A stretch of 64,000 bases of DNA, from contig JAXGXJ010000005.1 of assembly GCA_040772905.1 (NCBI GenBank), forward strand, positions 1 through 64,000. Reading direction: 5' to 3'. The notes under the pieces are model-generated. The model saw only the letters and a list, made by a program, of their open reading frames with translations. It was not told where the DNA came from and searched no databases. Every line of letters begins with the position of its first letter. Position 1 is the stretch's first letter. The stretch comes from JAXGXJ01 sp040772905 (GTDB lineage Bacteria; Actinomycetota; Thermoleophilia; RBG-16-64-13). This document shows, one piece after another, positions 8,358 through 16,498 of this stretch. The position numbers and the translations under genes are program-made.

Positions 8358-9932
8358 ATGACAGAAGACGACATCCGCGGAGAACCGGACGGTACGGGCC
8401 TGACCACGCGCCGCCAGTTCCTGGGGTTGGCCGGGGCGGCGGGCCTCACCATCATCCTGGGTGGAGTGGCCGGCTGCGCGCGCGAGAACAGCCCCATCCA
8501 GGGGCCCACTCGTCCGGCTGCGAGCGAAGCCCCGGGGCCCGAGACCACCCCCACCTCAGCGGATCTTCTGGGCCCGGAGACCACGGCGTACACCTCACAG
8601 CAACTGAGCGCGACGCCCTGGGCGGAAGAGCCCATGACCACCATCGCCGCTGATCTGTGCGTGGTGGGGGGCGGCGCCGCGGGTATGAGCGCCGCCACGG
8701 TCGCGGCGGGGATGGGAGCGCACACCGTGCTCCTGGAGGAATCCTCGGTGCTGGGCGGGAACGTCACCCGCGGCTTGGTGAGCTTCGACAGGGTGGCCTG
8801 GGGCGGGGACCTCATGGTGGGCGGATTCTACACCGACCTCATCCGTAGGCTGGCCGAGCAGGGCGATGCCGTCTTCCCCGGGCCGGGGACGCATTTCATC
8901 ACGCCCTGCGACGTGGACGCCCTTCGCACCGCCGCCCTGTCGCTCGCTCTGGGGGCGGCCGTGGACGTGCGCTTCGGCAGCAAGGTGGTGTGGGTGGAGG
9001 TCGCTCAGAAGCGCATCGTCTCGGTGTTCGCCCGCGAGCACGGGGCGCTGGTGCGAGTGGACGCACCGCTGTTCATCGACTGCACGGGTGACGGGAACCT
9101 GGGGCAATTGGCAGGAGCCGGCTACTGGCTGGGGGCCCGCGAGGGCGGTGCCCTCCAGGGACAGACGCTCATCTTCTGCGCCGGCCCGGTGGATTTCGAC
9201 CGGCTGGCCGCCTATGCCCACACTGAGGGTAGTCAAGTGGAGACCTACCGCGTGGTGGGACTCAGGAGTTTCATGCGCGACCTACGCCGGTCGGGGGAGG
9301 TGGAGGGTTCTCCACAGGAGGGGCTGCTCATCGACCGCAACATGTGGCCGGACATGGTGTCGATCTCGGGCAGCGAGACCTACGGCGACCACCTGCAGCC
9401 GGGCGGGCTGGCCCCTATCCTGGCCGTCCTCGAGCGACAGAACAGGCAGATCCACCGCGCACTGCGCGAGCACGTGCCGGGGTTCGAGCGGTCCCGCATC
9501 GTGCGGACCGCCGAGCGGCCCTACCTGCGGGAGGGCCGCCGCATCGCCGGCCACCACCAGCTCACCGCGCGCGACATCCAGCGCGCTCTCAAGCCCGCCG
9601 ACTCCATCGCCCGAGGCTACTATCCCGTCGACCTGCACCGCGACGGCGCGGTAGGCATCGTCCAGTCGGTGTACCTGAGCGCCGGCGACTGGTACGGTAT
9701 TCCCTATCGCTGTATCGTCGCCCGCGACCTGGACAATCTGCTCATGGCCGGACGGTGCATATCGGTCACCCACGAGGCCTTGGGATCGACCCGCATATCC
9801 CCGGTGTCGATGGCGCTGGGACAGGCCGCGGGCATCGCTGCGGGTCTTTGTGTGCGCCAGGGGATCCGCCCCGCCGACCTGCCGGCGACGGAAGTACGTA
9901 CCGAACTACAGAGACAAGGAGCTCTCGTCTAG
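8358..9932 (+). CDS. Tat-exported FAD-dependent oxidoreductase lipoprotein
   Basis: A 524-residue protein of the FAD_oxidored type. The N-terminus has a twin-arginine signal (TTRRQFLGLAG) running into a lipobox-like GVAGC, so it is probably folded with FAD in the cytoplasm and lipid-anchored outside. After a Pro/Thr-rich linker comes the dinucleotide fold DLCVVGGGAAGMSAATVAAG, and near the C-terminus DLDNLLMAGRCISVTHEALG and ISPVSMALGQAAGIAAGLC, both characteristic of the family. The ATG at 8358 follows GAGGGAG with 5-nt spacing; the longer frame from 8310 is less likely. It is separated from wecB by one base, so the two are probably cotranscribed. Substrate unknown. Confidence 0.86.
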   Translation: MTEDDIRGEPDGTGLTTRRQFLGLAGAAGLTIILGGVAGCARENSPIQGPTRPAASEAPGPETTPTSADLLGPETTAYTSQQLSATPWAEEPMTTIAADLCVVGGGAAGMSAATVAAGMGAHTVLLEESSVLGGNVTRGLVSFDRVAWGGDLMVGGFYTDLIRRLAEQGDAVFPGPGTHFITPCDVDALRTAALSLALGAAVDVRFGSKVVWVEVAQKRIVSVFAREHGALVRVDAPLFIDCTGDGNLGQLAGAGYWLGAREGGALQGQTLIFCAGPVDFDRLAAYAHTEGSQVETYRVVGLRSFMRDLRRSGEVEGSPQEGLLIDRNMWPDMVSISGSETYGDHLQPGGLAPILAVLERQNRQIHRALREHVPGFERSRIVRTAERPYLREGRRIAGHHQLTARDIQRALKPADSIARGYYPVDLHRDGAVGIVQSVYLSAGDWYGIPYRCIVARDLDNLLMAGRCISVTHEALGSTRISPVSMALGQAAGIAAGLCVRQGIRPADLPATEVRTELQRQGALV

Positions 9933-9933
9933 C

Positions 9934-11088
9934 GTGCCCAGCCATACCGTGTTCGTCACCTTCGGCACCAGGCCGGAGGCCATCAAAATGGCACCCGTGG
10001 TGCTGGAACTCCAGCGTCGGGGCAGCTTCCGCGTGATTACGTGCCTCACCGGGCAGCATCGCGAGATGCTCGACCAGGTGATAGACGCGTTCTCGCTGGC
10101 CGTGGACCACGACCTCAAGATCATGCGCGAGCGTCAGACCCTTGGGCACATCACTTCGGCGGTGCTGAACGGCATCGACCCCCTGCTGGAGGCGGCGAAG
10201 CCCGACATCATGCTGGTGCACGGCGACACCACCACCACCTTCGCCGCCGCGCTGGCCGCCTTCTATCGGATGATCCCGGTGGCACATGTGGAGGCGGGCC
10301 TCCGCACCGACACCATCTACAGCCCGTTCCCGGAAGAGATGAACCGCCGCTTGGCCGATCGCATCGCCGAGGTGTTCTACGCGCCCACGACGGCGGCAGC
10401 CCGGGCTCTCTCAGCGGAAGGCGTGGCCCGGGAGCGCATCCTGGTGACCGGCAACACCGTCATCGACGCCCTCCTTGCCACCGCGGAGACCGCCCCACCG
10501 GAATGGGAGCCGGGGGTGAGAGAGGCGCTCGAGCGTCCCGGACCCAAGGTGCTGGTGACCGTGCACAGACGGGAGAACTGGGGCGTGCCCATGGAACGGG
10601 TGGCCAAAGCCATCCAGAGAGTCTGCGCCGAACTCCCGTCGACCACCTTCATCTTCCCCATCCATCTCAACCCGGTGGTGCGCAAGACGTTCCACGACGC
10701 ACTGGGCGACGTGCCCCAAGTGGTGTTCAGCGAGCCGTTGCCCTATCGCCCGTTCGTCCACCTGATGAAGGCGGCGGACGTGGTCATCACCGACTCGGGC
10801 GGCATCCAGGAAGAGGCTCCCACGCTGGGCAAGCCGGTGCTGGTCATGCGCGACACCACCGAGCGACCGGAGGGCATCGAGGCGGGGACGGCCCGGCTGG
10901 TGGGGACTGACGATGCCGTCATCGCCACGGAGTTATTGTCGCTGCTCACCGATGCGGCCGCATACGAGGGTATGGCGAACGCCATCAACCCCTACGGTGA
11001 TGGGAAGGCCGCGGTGCGCATCGTCGACCACTTGGAGCATCGCTTCGGCCTGAGGGCCGATGCTCCCCAGGACTTCAGTCTGATCTAA
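9934..11088 (+). CDS. wecB: UDP-N-acetylglucosamine 2-epimerase (non-hydrolysing)
   Basis: A 384-residue enzyme interconverting UDP-GlcNAc and UDP-ManNAc, the donor used by TagA/WecG-type transferases. Diagnostic segments are FVTFGTRPEAIKMAPVV (N-terminal UDP site), LVHGDTTTTFAAALAAFY, HVEAGLRTDTIYSPFPEEMN, VTVHRRENWG and ITDSGGIQEEAPTLGKPVLV. The GTG at 9934 is chosen because the family starts at this point; AAGGAG lies 12 nt upstream, a slightly long spacing. It ends convergently with larB, the two stop codons overlapping by 3 bases. It plausibly supplies ManNAc for the GT4-TagA fusion encoded 7 kb away (inference). Confidence 0.95.
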   Translation: MPSHTVFVTFGTRPEAIKMAPVVLELQRRGSFRVITCLTGQHREMLDQVIDAFSLAVDHDLKIMRERQTLGHITSAVLNGIDPLLEAAKPDIMLVHGDTTTTFAAALAAFYRMIPVAHVEAGLRTDTIYSPFPEEMNRRLADRIAEVFYAPTTAAARALSAEGVARERILVTGNTVIDALLATAETAPPEWEPGVREALERPGPKVLVTVHRRENWGVPMERVAKAIQRVCAELPSTTFIFPIHLNPVVRKTFHDALGDVPQVVFSEPLPYRPFVHLMKAADVVITDSGGIQEEAPTLGKPVLVMRDTTERPEGIEAGTARLVGTDDAVIATELLSLLTDAAAYEGMANAINPYGDGKAAVRIVDHLEHRFGLRADAPQDFSLI

Positions 11089-11960
11089 CGACTGTGGCGC
11101 CGGGCAATGAGCCCGGCCGCGGCTCCGGCGCCCACTCCGTTGTCGATGTTCACAGACACGATGCCTGGCGAGCAACTCTGCAGGATGGAGCAGAGCGCAG
11201 CCGTGCCATCGCCGCCAAGGCCGTAACCCGTGGAGGTGGGTACCCCGATGACAGGGATGTCCACCAGACCGGCCACCACCGAGGGTAGGGCTCCCTCCAT
11301 GCCGGCCACCACCACCAGGACGTCGGCTTCGGCTTCGATGATGCGGGTGAGCGGCTCGAGCAGACGGTGAAGCCCGGCCACCCCCACATCATAGCCCCGC
11401 TCCACCCGGCAACCCATGTGTTCCACCACCAGGGCGGCCTCCTCGGCCACCGGGATGTCGGAGGTGCCGGCCGTGAGCAGACCCACGCAGCCGCGCGGCG
11501 ACGGGGGCACATAGGCGGGCGTGTGTGCCGCAAGGGTGCCGGCGTCGGCGTGGTAGCTGAAGGTCAACCCGGGGAAGTCGGGTTCAGGGACGGTCAAGCC
11601 GGCGACGGTCGCGGCCTGCGCACTCACCGTGCCTGCCGTCTCCCCCGCCCGGCCGGACAGGGCCTCTCGCAGCCGCTCGGCCCGGGCCGGTTCGAGGCGG
11701 CTGACCAACGCCAGCCCCCGCTCGGACAGGAAGCGCCGCACGATGGCCTCAAGGGCAGCGTCGGTCTTGCGCAGCGCGTATACCACCTCGGGCACGCCCT
11801 TGCGCAGATGGCGATGCGTGTCGAGACGAGCGAAGTCCTCCAGTTGGGCCACCTGCAGCAGCCGCAGCCGTTGCAGCGCATCTTCCAGACCGGTGTCTCC
11901 GGCCACAAGACTCTCCAGCAGGCGGCGCAGATCGGGGGTGTGGTCGTGGGACGCGTTCAT
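11085..11960 (-). CDS. larB: Nickel-pincer cofactor biosynthesis protein LarB
   Basis: LarB carboxylates and hydrolyses nicotinic acid adenine dinucleotide, the first step toward the nickel-pincer nucleotide of lactate racemase and related epimerases. The C-terminal half is an AIR-carboxylase (PurE-like) domain (GTSDIPVAEEA, GCRVERGYDVGVAGLHRLL, VVVAGMEGALPSVVAGL, PVIGVPTSTGYGLGGDG). The 291 residues exceed the usual roughly 250 because of an N-terminal helical extension. I chose ATG 11960 (MNASHDH); the longer open frame upstream overlaps the amidohydrolase and is Arg/Pro/Ser noise. LarC and LarE are not in this window. Confidence 0.9.
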   Translation of the reverse strand: MNASHDHTPDLRRLLESLVAGDTGLEDALQRLRLLQVAQLEDFARLDTHRHLRKGVPEVVYALRKTDAALEAIVRRFLSERGLALVSRLEPARAERLREALSGRAGETAGTVSAQAATVAGLTVPEPDFPGLTFSYHADAGTLAAHTPAYVPPSPRGCVGLLTAGTSDIPVAEEAALVVEHMGCRVERGYDVGVAGLHRLLEPLTRIIEAEADVLVVVAGMEGALPSVVAGLVDIPVIGVPTSTGYGLGGDGTAALCSILQSCSPGIVSVNIDNGVGAGAAAGLIARRHSR

Positions 11961-11973
11961 GTGGGCAAGGACC

Positions 11974-12433
11974 TCAAAGCCGATACACCCCGCGAGCGTT
12001 CTCTCCTGAGACGGCGGCGCGGGCTCGGTCGTCCAGGGTGGCGAGCCCGTCCCGGTATCTCCCCGCGGGAAGGAGCGGATAGTCGCTGCCGAACAGAAGC
12101 TTGTCCGCCCCGGCGCACGATACGGCGACCGCGTAGACATCGGGACGATAGAGATAGGGCACAGCACTGGTGTCGTAGTAGACGCGGCTGAGAGTCCGCC
12201 GCACCTCGGGCATGAGCTCGTAGAGGAAGAGACCGCCGCCCATGTGCGCGCACACGACGGTGAGGTCGGGGTAGGCGGCCGCCAAGGACAGACAGCCCTC
12301 GGGGGTGAAGCCACCCTTTCCGGCATAGGAGTGCCCCACCGGCTCGTTGCTGTGGACCAAGAGCGGCAGGCCCCGCTCGCTCAGACAGGCAGCCACGGCA
12401 TCCATGCCGGCGCGGGCCGCCCCCGGGCGCGCG
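11974..12433 (-). pseudogene. Amidohydrolase (amidohydro_2) C-terminal fragment, N-terminus lost at a poly-C run
   Basis: The frame encodes the C-terminal 60 percent of a TIM-barrel amidohydrolase: GLPLLVHSNEPVGHSYAGKG, then VVCAHMGGGLFLYEL and KLLFGSDYPLLPAGRY, the last containing the metal-ligand Asp typical of the family. The first in-frame ATG is at 12405, but homologous proteins have about 100 further N-terminal residues including the H-x-H metal motif. Upstream the frame reads only Gly/Ala/Arg codons and then enters a 13-base C run (12434-12446), after which comes the end of dctP. Either the gene lost its 5' part or the assembly is misjoined here. It lies 13 nt upstream of larB. Confidence 0.75.
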
Positions 12434-12446
12434 CCCCCCCCCCCCC
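12434..12446. repeat. Homopolymer run of 13 C
   Basis: Thirteen consecutive C on the plus strand, flanked by GCGCG and ACCGCC. It lies exactly where the amidohydrolase loses homology and 23 nt from the end of dctP. Long homopolymers are rare in coding-dense high-GC genomes, and this position makes a mis-assembly or deletion junction plausible. Confidence 0.9.
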
Positions 12447-12469
12447 ACCGCCGTGCTACCTACCGCTGC

Positions 12470-13717
12470 TTAATGCTCGGCTTTGGGGATAGTGGCAAGA
12501 ACAGCACCCGCTTGTTCTTTGAACTGCTCGTAGACATTGCTGTATTCCGTTACCTTGCCGGCGATGAAGTCGATGATCGCCTGACCGTTAGCGGCCTGAG
12601 GACTCTTGCCACCTGCGAGCGCATCGATCCAGAGCTTGTAGGTGGGCTTGACGGCTTCAGTCCACAGGACCAGTTCCTCAGCCGTCGGTTCATAGATGGG
12701 CGGGTTGCCTTTGCCCTTGTCCGCACCCTCCAGGCCCTTCCTGGCGCCTTGTGTGACTTCCTCGTTGGCGATGCTGTAGATGATCGAGGCGTCCTTGCCG
12801 CTGACGCTCATGATGGCTTCCTGGATGTTGGCAGGCATGGATTCCCACACATCCTTGTTGATCATGACCATCCAGGGACGGTACATGAGGTCGAGGTGCG
12901 CCCGGTATTTGGTGTAGTCCTTCGCACCAGAGGACATGATCAGGGACCAGCTCAGCAGAGCGCCGTCGGCGAGACCTCTCTCCATGGAGGTGGGCAGATC
13001 GCCCAGCATGATATCGATGGGCTCAGCGCCAAGCGCTGCGAGAGCCCAGTTCTCCACCTTGCCGCCCGAGCGCATCTTCACGCCTTTGAGGTCGGCAGGT
13101 ACCTTGACTTCCTTGTTTCCGATGTACTGCGAGCCCGAAATCGTGGCGACCGTGAGCAACTGCACTTCGTCGAGCTCGTCCTGGCAGAATTCCTGAGCGA
13201 CGTCCCACATGACGCCCGACGCCACAGCAGGGTCGGGGAACAACCTGGGCAGCGAGCCCACTTCGAACACGGGGAACACGCCAGTCGCGTACTCGGGCTC
13301 GATCAAGGCGAGGTCGCTGGTGCCGGAGACGAGAGCGTCGTACTGCTGGTCGTCCTTCGCCAGGGTGCCGTCGGCGTAGTGCTCTATTTTCACACGACCG
13401 TCGGTAGCTTTGGTGACTGCCTCAGCCCAGGGCACCAAGTAGGCCGAGTAAAGGCTGGCCTGCTTGGGTACACCATATGAGAACTTGAGGTTCCAGGTCT
13501 GGCCCGTATCCTCCACGCCTGCGGCGGTGGTCTCCGTCGTCGGTGCAGCGGTGGTCGCGGTGGTCTCCGTAGCCGGAGGGGCCGTGGTCGCGGTGGTCGC
13601 CGTGGCCGGAGCCGCGGTGGTGGTGGTCTCCTCCTCGCCGCATGCCGCCACAAGCGACGCGAGGCTCAGTACCAGCACCAGAGCCAGCAGCGACACAGCC
13701 CATTTCCGTTTCTTCAT
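12470..13717 (-). CDS. dctP: TRAP transporter solute-binding lipoprotein, DctP family
   Basis: A 415-residue extracytoplasmic receptor for a TRAP transporter. It has a signal peptide ending at a lipobox (SLVAAC), a linker of about 45 residues dominated by Thr/Ala/Glu/Pro, then the DctP fold (LKFSYGVPKQASLYSAYLVP, IEHYADGTLAKDDQQ, GVKMRSGGKVENWALAALGA, and LPTSMERGLADGAL). An AAAGGAG site sits 6 nt before the ATG. No DctQ or DctM membrane subunit follows; the next frame downstream is a truncated amidohydrolase past a poly-C run, so the permease genes may have been lost at that junction or lie elsewhere. Ligand unknown, probably an organic acid. Confidence 0.9.
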   Translation of the reverse strand: MKKRKWAVSLLALVLVLSLASLVAACGEEETTTTAAPATATTATTAPPATETTATTAAPTTETTAAGVEDTGQTWNLKFSYGVPKQASLYSAYLVPWAEAVTKATDGRVKIEHYADGTLAKDDQQYDALVSGTSDLALIEPEYATGVFPVFEVGSLPRLFPDPAVASGVMWDVAQEFCQDELDEVQLLTVATISGSQYIGNKEVKVPADLKGVKMRSGGKVENWALAALGAEPIDIMLGDLPTSMERGLADGALLSWSLIMSSGAKDYTKYRAHLDLMYRPWMVMINKDVWESMPANIQEAIMSVSGKDASIIYSIANEEVTQGARKGLEGADKGKGNPPIYEPTAEELVLWTEAVKPTYKLWIDALAGGKSPQAANGQAIIDFIAGKVTEYSNVYEQFKEQAGAVLATIPKAEH

Positions 13718-13922
13718 TTCACGCTCCTTTGCTAGTCAACTTCGCATTGATCGGTGAAACCGACTTCTGGAACGACCCATCACCCTGTCTCTCGATGACC
13801 ATGCCTCCCGAATGCGTTTGCACGACTCCCGAGGCGATCGTGGCGTCTACTGCGCACTGCCGCCCCTCCTGACCCAGTTCCCGCCCGGACGAAGCCTGCT
13901 CTCATCAGGCGCTCATATACAC

Positions 13923-13951
13923 GTATCAGACTTCGTATACGAAGTTTTCAA
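13923..13951 (-). promoter_or_regulatory. Sigma70-type promoter of dctP with a palindromic operator filling the spacer
   Basis: On the minus strand TTGAAA (13951-13946) and TGATAC (13928-13923) are separated by exactly 17 bp, and 16 of those bases (13930-13945) are the perfect palindrome ACTTCGTATACGAAGT. The core GTATAC fits the GT-N-AC pattern bound by GntR/FCD repressors, which often regulate organic-acid uptake (family knowledge). A repressor here would block polymerase directly. No GntR gene is in the window. Confidence 0.72.
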
Positions 13952-14134
13952 AGCGTACATTGCTCTAGGTCGAAAAGCAATAGTGTTTGACCAACTCAGG
14001 TGGGCACGACCCGTTGACAGCGTTTTGCCCTGGAACGCGACCTCTGCTGACCTCCCTCCGAAGGTCGGACCCAGCTCAACGCGGCTTCGTGGCCTCTGTA
14101 TACATCCGTGGCGCCCAGTTGGCCAGTACTTTGG

Positions 14135-14163
14135 TTGGCTAACTTTGGTCGATGCGCTATTGT
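14135..14163 (+). promoter_or_regulatory. Promoter of the histidine kinase gene, apparently leaderless
   Basis: TTGGCT (14135-14140), a 17-bp spacer, then TATTGT (14158-14163). The ATG at 14171 lies 7 nt after the -10 hexamer, at the expected transcription start, and no Shine-Dalgarno is present upstream. Confidence 0.6.
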
Positions 14164-14170
14164 GGCCCCC

Positions 14171-15346
14171 ATGGCCAAGACTATGCTTGTCGGGCTGGGG
14201 GCTCTTGCGGTAAGGCTGGCGCGGAACCCACACTTCTGGGTAGTGTTGGTCCTTTCGGCGGGGCTGTTACTCCTGTATCGCACTTGGCCATGGAACATCA
14301 CTCAGTTGGATGAGGGGCTCTGGCGCTACTTCTCCTGGCTGACCGCGCTCCAGCCGATGGTCGTCGAGGTGGAACTGAAGTACCACCTTTTCGGCGTGTT
14401 GTTCCTTATCCCCATCGTGTACGGCTCGGTGACGCTGTCATGGCCCGGAGGGGTCTTCGCCTGGTGCCTGGCTCTCATCTGGGTGCTGCCCACTCTGCTT
14501 TCCTGGATCAGCGCGTCGGTCTTGGTCAACTTGGCCCTGCTGCTGCTCCCGGTTCTGCTCGTCGCCATAGTCAACGGAGAGAGGCGCTGGCGCGAACGGG
14601 AAAGGCGCTACTACGCCGAACGCGAGCAGGAACGCGTGGCCTACATCGCCAAACTGGTCGAGACGCAGGAGGCCGAGCGCCGACGCATCGCCCAGGAGAT
14701 ACACGACGAGACCCTTCAGACCCTCATGGTCATCGCCAACAAGGCGGAAAGCCTAGCTCTCACCGCCGGCGAACCGGAAGAGGTCAAGGGAAACCTTTGG
14801 ATCAAACGAGAAGTACTTCAGACCATGGACGACCTCAGACGGCTGAGCATGAACCTGAGGCCCAGCATCCTCGACAACTTCGGACTGGTCTCAGGCGTCC
14901 GTTGGTTGGTCAATAACAGCAACAGTCAGAACGGCTGCAGCATGGACGTACTCGTCAACGGCGTCGTGCACAAGATGTCGAGCCTGTCGGAGGTCACCGT
15001 GTTCCGCGTGGTCCAAGAGGCTATCAACAACATCCAGCGTCACGCCCAGGCTAAGTCGGCCACGGTAGCCCTGAGGTTCGAGCAGGACCGGCTCTGGCTG
15101 GAGGTGAAGGATGACGGAGTGGGCTTCCACGCCCCCTACCGGCTGGGTGCCTACGTGAGCGAGGGGAAGTTGGGTGTCATCGGCATGGAGCAGCGCATCG
15201 CTTCCATCGGCGGAGAGTTGCGGATCGACTCCATACCCGGCCGCGGGACCAAGATCTGGGCCTCGGTGCCCTATACGGCCTCAGCTGAGGTCGTCGAGGG
15301 TGAGGATGCCCGACTTGAGGCTCACGAAGATAGCCTCAGTGCGTGA
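14171..15346 (+). CDS. Membrane sensor histidine kinase, NarL/DegS class (HisKA_3)
   Basis: A 391-residue kinase with about four to five transmembrane helices in the first 130 residues (for example FWVVLVLSAGLLLLY, HLFGVLFLIPIVYGSVTL, NLALLLLPVLLVAIV), a short coiled linker, the HisKA_3 box ERRRIAQEIHDETLQTL with the phospho-accepting His, and a HATPase domain with EAINNIQRHAQA (N box), VKDDGVGF (G1) and GVIGMEQRI (G2). No PAS or GAF domain is seen, so the signal is probably sensed in the membrane. ATG 14171 is preferred over upstream frame extension. Its 3' end overlaps a convergent response-regulator gene by 66 bp. It probably pairs with that regulator; whether it controls dctP is a guess. 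Confidence 0.9.
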   Translation: MAKTMLVGLGALAVRLARNPHFWVVLVLSAGLLLLYRTWPWNITQLDEGLWRYFSWLTALQPMVVEVELKYHLFGVLFLIPIVYGSVTLSWPGGVFAWCLALIWVLPTLLSWISASVLVNLALLLLPVLLVAIVNGERRWRERERRYYAEREQERVAYIAKLVETQEAERRRIAQEIHDETLQTLMVIANKAESLALTAGEPEEVKGNLWIKREVLQTMDDLRRLSMNLRPSILDNFGLVSGVRWLVNNSNSQNGCSMDVLVNGVVHKMSSLSEVTVFRVVQEAINNIQRHAQAKSATVALRFEQDRLWLEVKDDGVGFHAPYRLGAYVSEGKLGVIGMEQRIASIGGELRIDSIPGRGTKIWASVPYTASAEVVEGEDARLEAHEDSLSA

Positions 15347-15961
15347 GCGGACATTGAGTTTTTGGAACACGTCCACGAAGTAACTCTTCACCGTAGCTTC
15401 GGTCAGACCCAACTTGGCCCCTATCTCCTTGTTCGACAGCCCCTTGGCGGCCAGTGACAACACCTCGAGACCCTTGGCGGACAGGCGGTCAGTGGGGACC
15501 TCCTTCACGGGCTTGGGGCCATGGTGGAGCGCATACTTGACCACTTCCTGCGACACTTCCGGCGAAAGGACCATGTCGCCGTCCATGACCGCTCGGATGG
15601 TGTGGATGACCTCGGGGCCGAAGATGGACTTGACCAGGTAGCCGCTCGCTCCGGCCTGCAGGATGCTGAAAATGGTCTCGAGGTCGGTGTGCACAGTGAG
15701 GATGAGCACCGAAGTGAGAGGACTCGAGACCTTGATCTGCTTGGTGGCTTCGACACCGTTGAGCACCGGCATACTGATGTCCATGATGACGATGTCGGGC
15801 TCGTGGCGCTCGGTCATCTCGATGGCCTGCCGACCGTCGGCGGCCTCGCCTACGACGGCGAAGTCGGGTTCCTTCTCCAGGATGTCACGCAGCGCCCGGC
15901 GGACGAGCGGATGATCGTCTACCAGCAGGATGCGGATCTGTCGAGTCTCGGCCGATCCCAC
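15281..15961 (-). CDS. Response regulator, NarL/FixJ family (REC-LuxR HTH)
   Basis: A 226-residue two-component regulator. The receiver domain (about 8-125) has DDHPLVRR, phospho-acceptor Asp in PDIVIMDISMPVLNG, Thr in ILTVHT and Lys in YLVKS; the C-terminal HTH has LSAKGLEVLSLAAKGLSNKE and GLTEATVKSYFVDVFQKLNV. I use GTG 15961 because AGGAG stands 8 nt before it; the longer frame from 16054 runs through a 28-bp palindrome and is unlikely. It converges on the histidine kinase, with 22 codons overlapping tail to tail, an unusual arrangement for a cognate pair. Confidence 0.9.
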   Translation of the reverse strand: MGSAETRQIRILLVDDHPLVRRALRDILEKEPDFAVVGEAADGRQAIEMTERHEPDIVIMDISMPVLNGVEATKQIKVSSPLTSVLILTVHTDLETIFSILQAGASGYLVKSIFGPEVIHTIRAVMDGDMVLSPEVSQEVVKYALHHGPKPVKEVPTDRLSAKGLEVLSLAAKGLSNKEIGAKLGLTEATVKSYFVDVFQKLNVRSRTEAIFVSLKSGILTLDDLS

Positions 15962-15993
15962 TCCGGTGTCTCCTGTCGTGTCTGTGCACGCTT

Positions 15994-16021
15994 GGGCCGG
16001 CAGCGCATGCGCTGCCGGCCC
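15994..16021. terminator. Perfect 28-bp palindrome, hairpin between osmC and response regulator
   Basis: The sequence reads the same on both strands over 28 bp, centred on GCATGC and flanked by GGGCCGGCAGC. It is 46 nt after the osmC-like stop and 33 nt before the regulator GTG. There is no U tract, so it would be a strong RNA hairpin: a Rho-independent-like end, a processing/stability element, or a protein site. Confidence 0.6.
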
Positions 16022-16066
16022 CACATCATAGTCGGCCTTACGGCCGGCGTGCAAACCGCATCGTCC

Positions 16067-16474
16067 CTACACCGTGGTGACCGAGAATTCCGGAGGTTCA
16101 TGCAGGTGCTTCTTGACCGCACATAGGTTCATGGCGTGGATGATGGCATGGCGATACTTGTCCGGGAAACCTGGAGGGGTCTTCAGTTCCAGCTCGATGT
16201 GCTTGATCATGCCCGCTTCCTCATCACGGTGAGTACGCATGATGAGCCTGGAGCCTTCTGGGTCGATGCCGCGCTGCTGCATGAAGCTGAGGGCGTAGAT
16301 GCCCGCGCACGTGCCTATCGAAGCCAAGAAGAGCTCGAACGGTGCGGGCGCCGACGCGTCGCCGCCGCTTTCGGGTGATTGATCGGTCTCGACCGTGAAG
16401 CCTTGGTAGTCCGCGTACACACGCTTGCCGCCTGGGAAGTAGACCTCCAGCTCCGTCCCCATCTCCTTCTCCAT
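16067..16474 (-). CDS. OsmC family protein
   Basis: About 135 residues with the OsmC/Ohr fold pattern: APAPFELFLASIGTCAGIYA, containing the first conserved Cys in a helix, and MNLCAVKKHLHEPPEF with the second Cys. OsmC proteins reduce peroxides or act on thiol adducts; many from anaerobes are uncharacterised. Of three clustered ATG codons, that at 16474 is best spaced (7 nt) from GAGAGGAG. It is the last gene of a three-gene unit (DUF134, NifX-like, OsmC) and follows the NifX-like stop by 24 nt. Confidence 0.85.
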   Translation of the reverse strand: MEKEMGTELEVYFPGGKRVYADYQGFTVETDQSPESGGDASAPAPFELFLASIGTCAGIYALSFMQQRGIDPEGSRLIMRTHRDEEAGMIKHIELELKTPPGFPDKYRHAIIHAMNLCAVKKHLHEPPEFSVTTV

Positions 16475-16498
16475 GGTCATGCTCCTCTCTTCCTGTCG

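Larger units (their letters stand above)
13718..14170. other. Intergenic region between divergent dctP and histidine kinase genes
   Basis: This 453-bp stretch has lower GC than its surroundings and no convincing gene. It contains the dctP promoter with an embedded palindrome (13923-13951) and the promoter of the kinase (14135-14163). About 195 nt lie between the predicted dctP start site and its ATG; no clear hairpin or riboswitch consensus was recognised in that leader. Confidence 0.7.

Noticed and set aside
13930..13945. Similarity of the dctP palindrome to loxP arms (ACTTCGTATA)
   Set aside because: No 8-bp spacer or outer arm bases, and the position in the promoter spacer explains it better as an operator.
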